Positions 5,067-6,033 of a DNA stretch of 6,033 nucleotides are shown here, piece by piece. The stretch covers positions 1-6,033 of the forward strand of contig JAPUHG010000075.1 of NCBI GenBank assembly GCA_027297845.1, written 5' to 3'. Position 1 is the first letter of the stretch. Every line of letters begins with the position of its first letter. The position numbers were made by a program, and so were the translations under genes. The notes below the pieces were generated by a model. That model was not told where the DNA came from. It saw only the letters and a list, made by a program, of their open reading frames with translations, and ran no database searches. Origin of the DNA: Gammaproteobacteria bacterium. GTDB taxonomy: Bacteria > Pseudomonadota > Gammaproteobacteria > Steroidobacterales > MnTg04.

Positions 5067-6033
5067 AACGCTTTGTATCCCGAAGTGATCGGATAACGCC
5101 AGTCGCGGCCGAAGGCGCGACTGCTGATACGAACGCCCGGCGGGGCCTGGCGCCTCTTGTATTCGTTACGCTGGACCATCGCCAACACCTTGCCAACCGT
5201 TTCTCGCTCGAAACCAAGCTCGCAAATCTCATCCACCGACAGGTTCTTCTCAACCAAAGCCTCGAGTATCGGGTCAAGAATTTCATAACGCGGCAGACTG
5301 TCGCTGTCTTTTTGATCTGCGCGTAATTCCGCTGTAGGTTCACGAGTCATGACCCGATCCGGAATGACCTGACCGAGGGAATTTCTATACTTGGCCATCT
5401 TATAGACCAGCGTCTTTGAGCAATCCTTGATCGGTGCGAATCCGCCGGCCATATCGCCATACAAGGTGGCGTAACCGACCGCCATCTCACTTTTGTTGCC
5501 GGTGGTCAGGAGCATTTTTCCGGTTTTGTTGGAAATCGCCATCAGAATAAGGCCCCGGCTTCGCGCCTGAATGTTTTCTTCCGTCGCATCTGTGGGCGAT
5601 CCTGCAAACAATGGCGAAAGAGTGTCCAGAACACTGCTGAAAATATTCTCTATCGGCAAGACGTCATACTGGACTCCCATCGTGCGCGCCTGTTCTGCAG
5701 CATCCTCGATACTGATAGCAGCGGTGAACTGCGATGGCATCATGACCGTTTGCACTCGATCCACACCCAGTGCATCCACCGCAATGGCAAGCGTCAGTGC
5801 TGAATCAATGCCACCGGAAAGGCCGATGACAACGCCGGGAAAACCGTGATTGATCACATAGTCGTGTACGCCCAGGACTATGGCTCGATAGGCGCTTTCG
5901 ACTCCTGCGTAATCCGGGCAGATTTCCGCGGGCAGCACATCAACACCGTCTTTTCCAGCGCTCAATTCGAGCGCAAAGACACCTTCTTCAAACTGGGGCG
6001 CCTGGAAAACGGTCTTGCCCGTTGCATCGAGGA
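5063..6033 (-). CDS. nadE: Glutamine-dependent NAD+ synthetase, C-terminal synthetase domain (5' end outside window)
   Basis: The enzyme amidates deamido-NAD+ to NAD+ with ATP, the last step of NAD biosynthesis. The window holds the last 322 residues. The frame is open from the right edge, and its first residues (GKTVFQAPQFEEGVFALEL) resemble the end of a nitrilase-type glutaminase domain. This makes it the long glutamine-using form (usually about 540-560 residues), not the short ammonia-dependent E. coli form. The TTG at 5965 is therefore an internal codon and not a start. The synthetase domain carries the ATP PP-loop SGGIDS (codons 5818-5801), TTGNKSEMAVGYATLYGDMAGG in pieces, and PTAELRADQKDSDSLP. 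The C-terminus is intact (RYPITSGYKAF, TAG stop 5063-5065). It converges on bamD and the two stop codons overlap, leaving no room for a terminator between them. The glutaminase catalytic triad lies outside the window. Confidence 0.96.
   Translation of the reverse strand, partial: LDATGKTVFQAPQFEEGVFALELSAGKDGVDVLPAEICPDYAGVESAYRAIVLGVHDYVINHGFPGVVIGLSGGIDSALTLAIAVDALGVDRVQTVMMPSQFTAAISIEDAAEQARTMGVQYDVLPIENIFSSVLDTLSPLFAGSPTDATEENIQARSRGLILMAISNKTGKMLLTTGNKSEMAVGYATLYGDMAGGFAPIKDCSKTLVYKMAKYRNSLGQVIPDRVMTREPTAELRADQKDSDSLPRYEILDPILEALVEKNLSVDEICELGFERETVGKVLAMVQRNEYKRRQAPPGVRISSRAFGRDWRYPITSGYKAF

Noticed and set aside
5963..5965. TTG as the start of a short ammonia-type NAD synthetase
   Set aside because: The frame continues upstream to the window edge with sequence typical of the end of the glutaminase domain, so this is an internal Leu codon.

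Overview
This is ordinary chromosomal DNA from a gammaproteobacterium, probably not an enteric. I infer this from protein similarity to the E. coli counterparts (recalled, not searched), from gene order, and from the moderately high GC content judged by eye. The gene order bamD <- divergent -> rluD-pgeF-...-clpB is the arrangement known from E. coli. Two things differ: a ZIP-family metal transporter gene sits between pgeF and clpB, and a long glutamine-dependent NAD+ synthetase gene, rather than the short ammonia-dependent E. coli type, converges on bamD. No species can be named from the sequence alone.

Layout, left to right. Positions 1-1440 (minus) hold the first 480 codons of clpB, the disaggregase chaperone, running off the left edge. 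Positions 1441-1589 are its control region, with a close match to a sigma-32 heat-shock promoter and two mutually exclusive hairpins in the predicted leader. Positions 1590-2369 (minus) encode the ZIP transporter. A 75-base gap follows, then pgeF (2445-3176, minus) and rluD (3173-4144, minus), whose stop and start codons overlap. Positions 4145-4223 are a short divergent control region. bamD, an outer-membrane assembly lipoprotein, reads rightward from about 4224 to 5066. The 3' part of the NAD+ synthetase gene (5063-6033, minus) enters from the right edge, and its stop codon overlaps that of bamD.

The genes are mostly housekeeping: protein disaggregation (ClpB), peptidoglycan precursor quality control (PgeF), 23S rRNA pseudouridylation (RluD), outer-membrane protein insertion (BamD), NAD+ synthesis (NadE) and divalent metal transport (ZIP). 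rluD and pgeF look translationally coupled. clpB has its own heat-shock promoter and need not depend on the upstream genes. I saw no tRNA, rRNA, mobile element, CRISPR array or convincing intrinsic terminator. I found no undescribed biological system here; the observations worth checking are regulatory and concern the clpB leader, non-ATG starts, overlapping gene ends and the transporter insertion.
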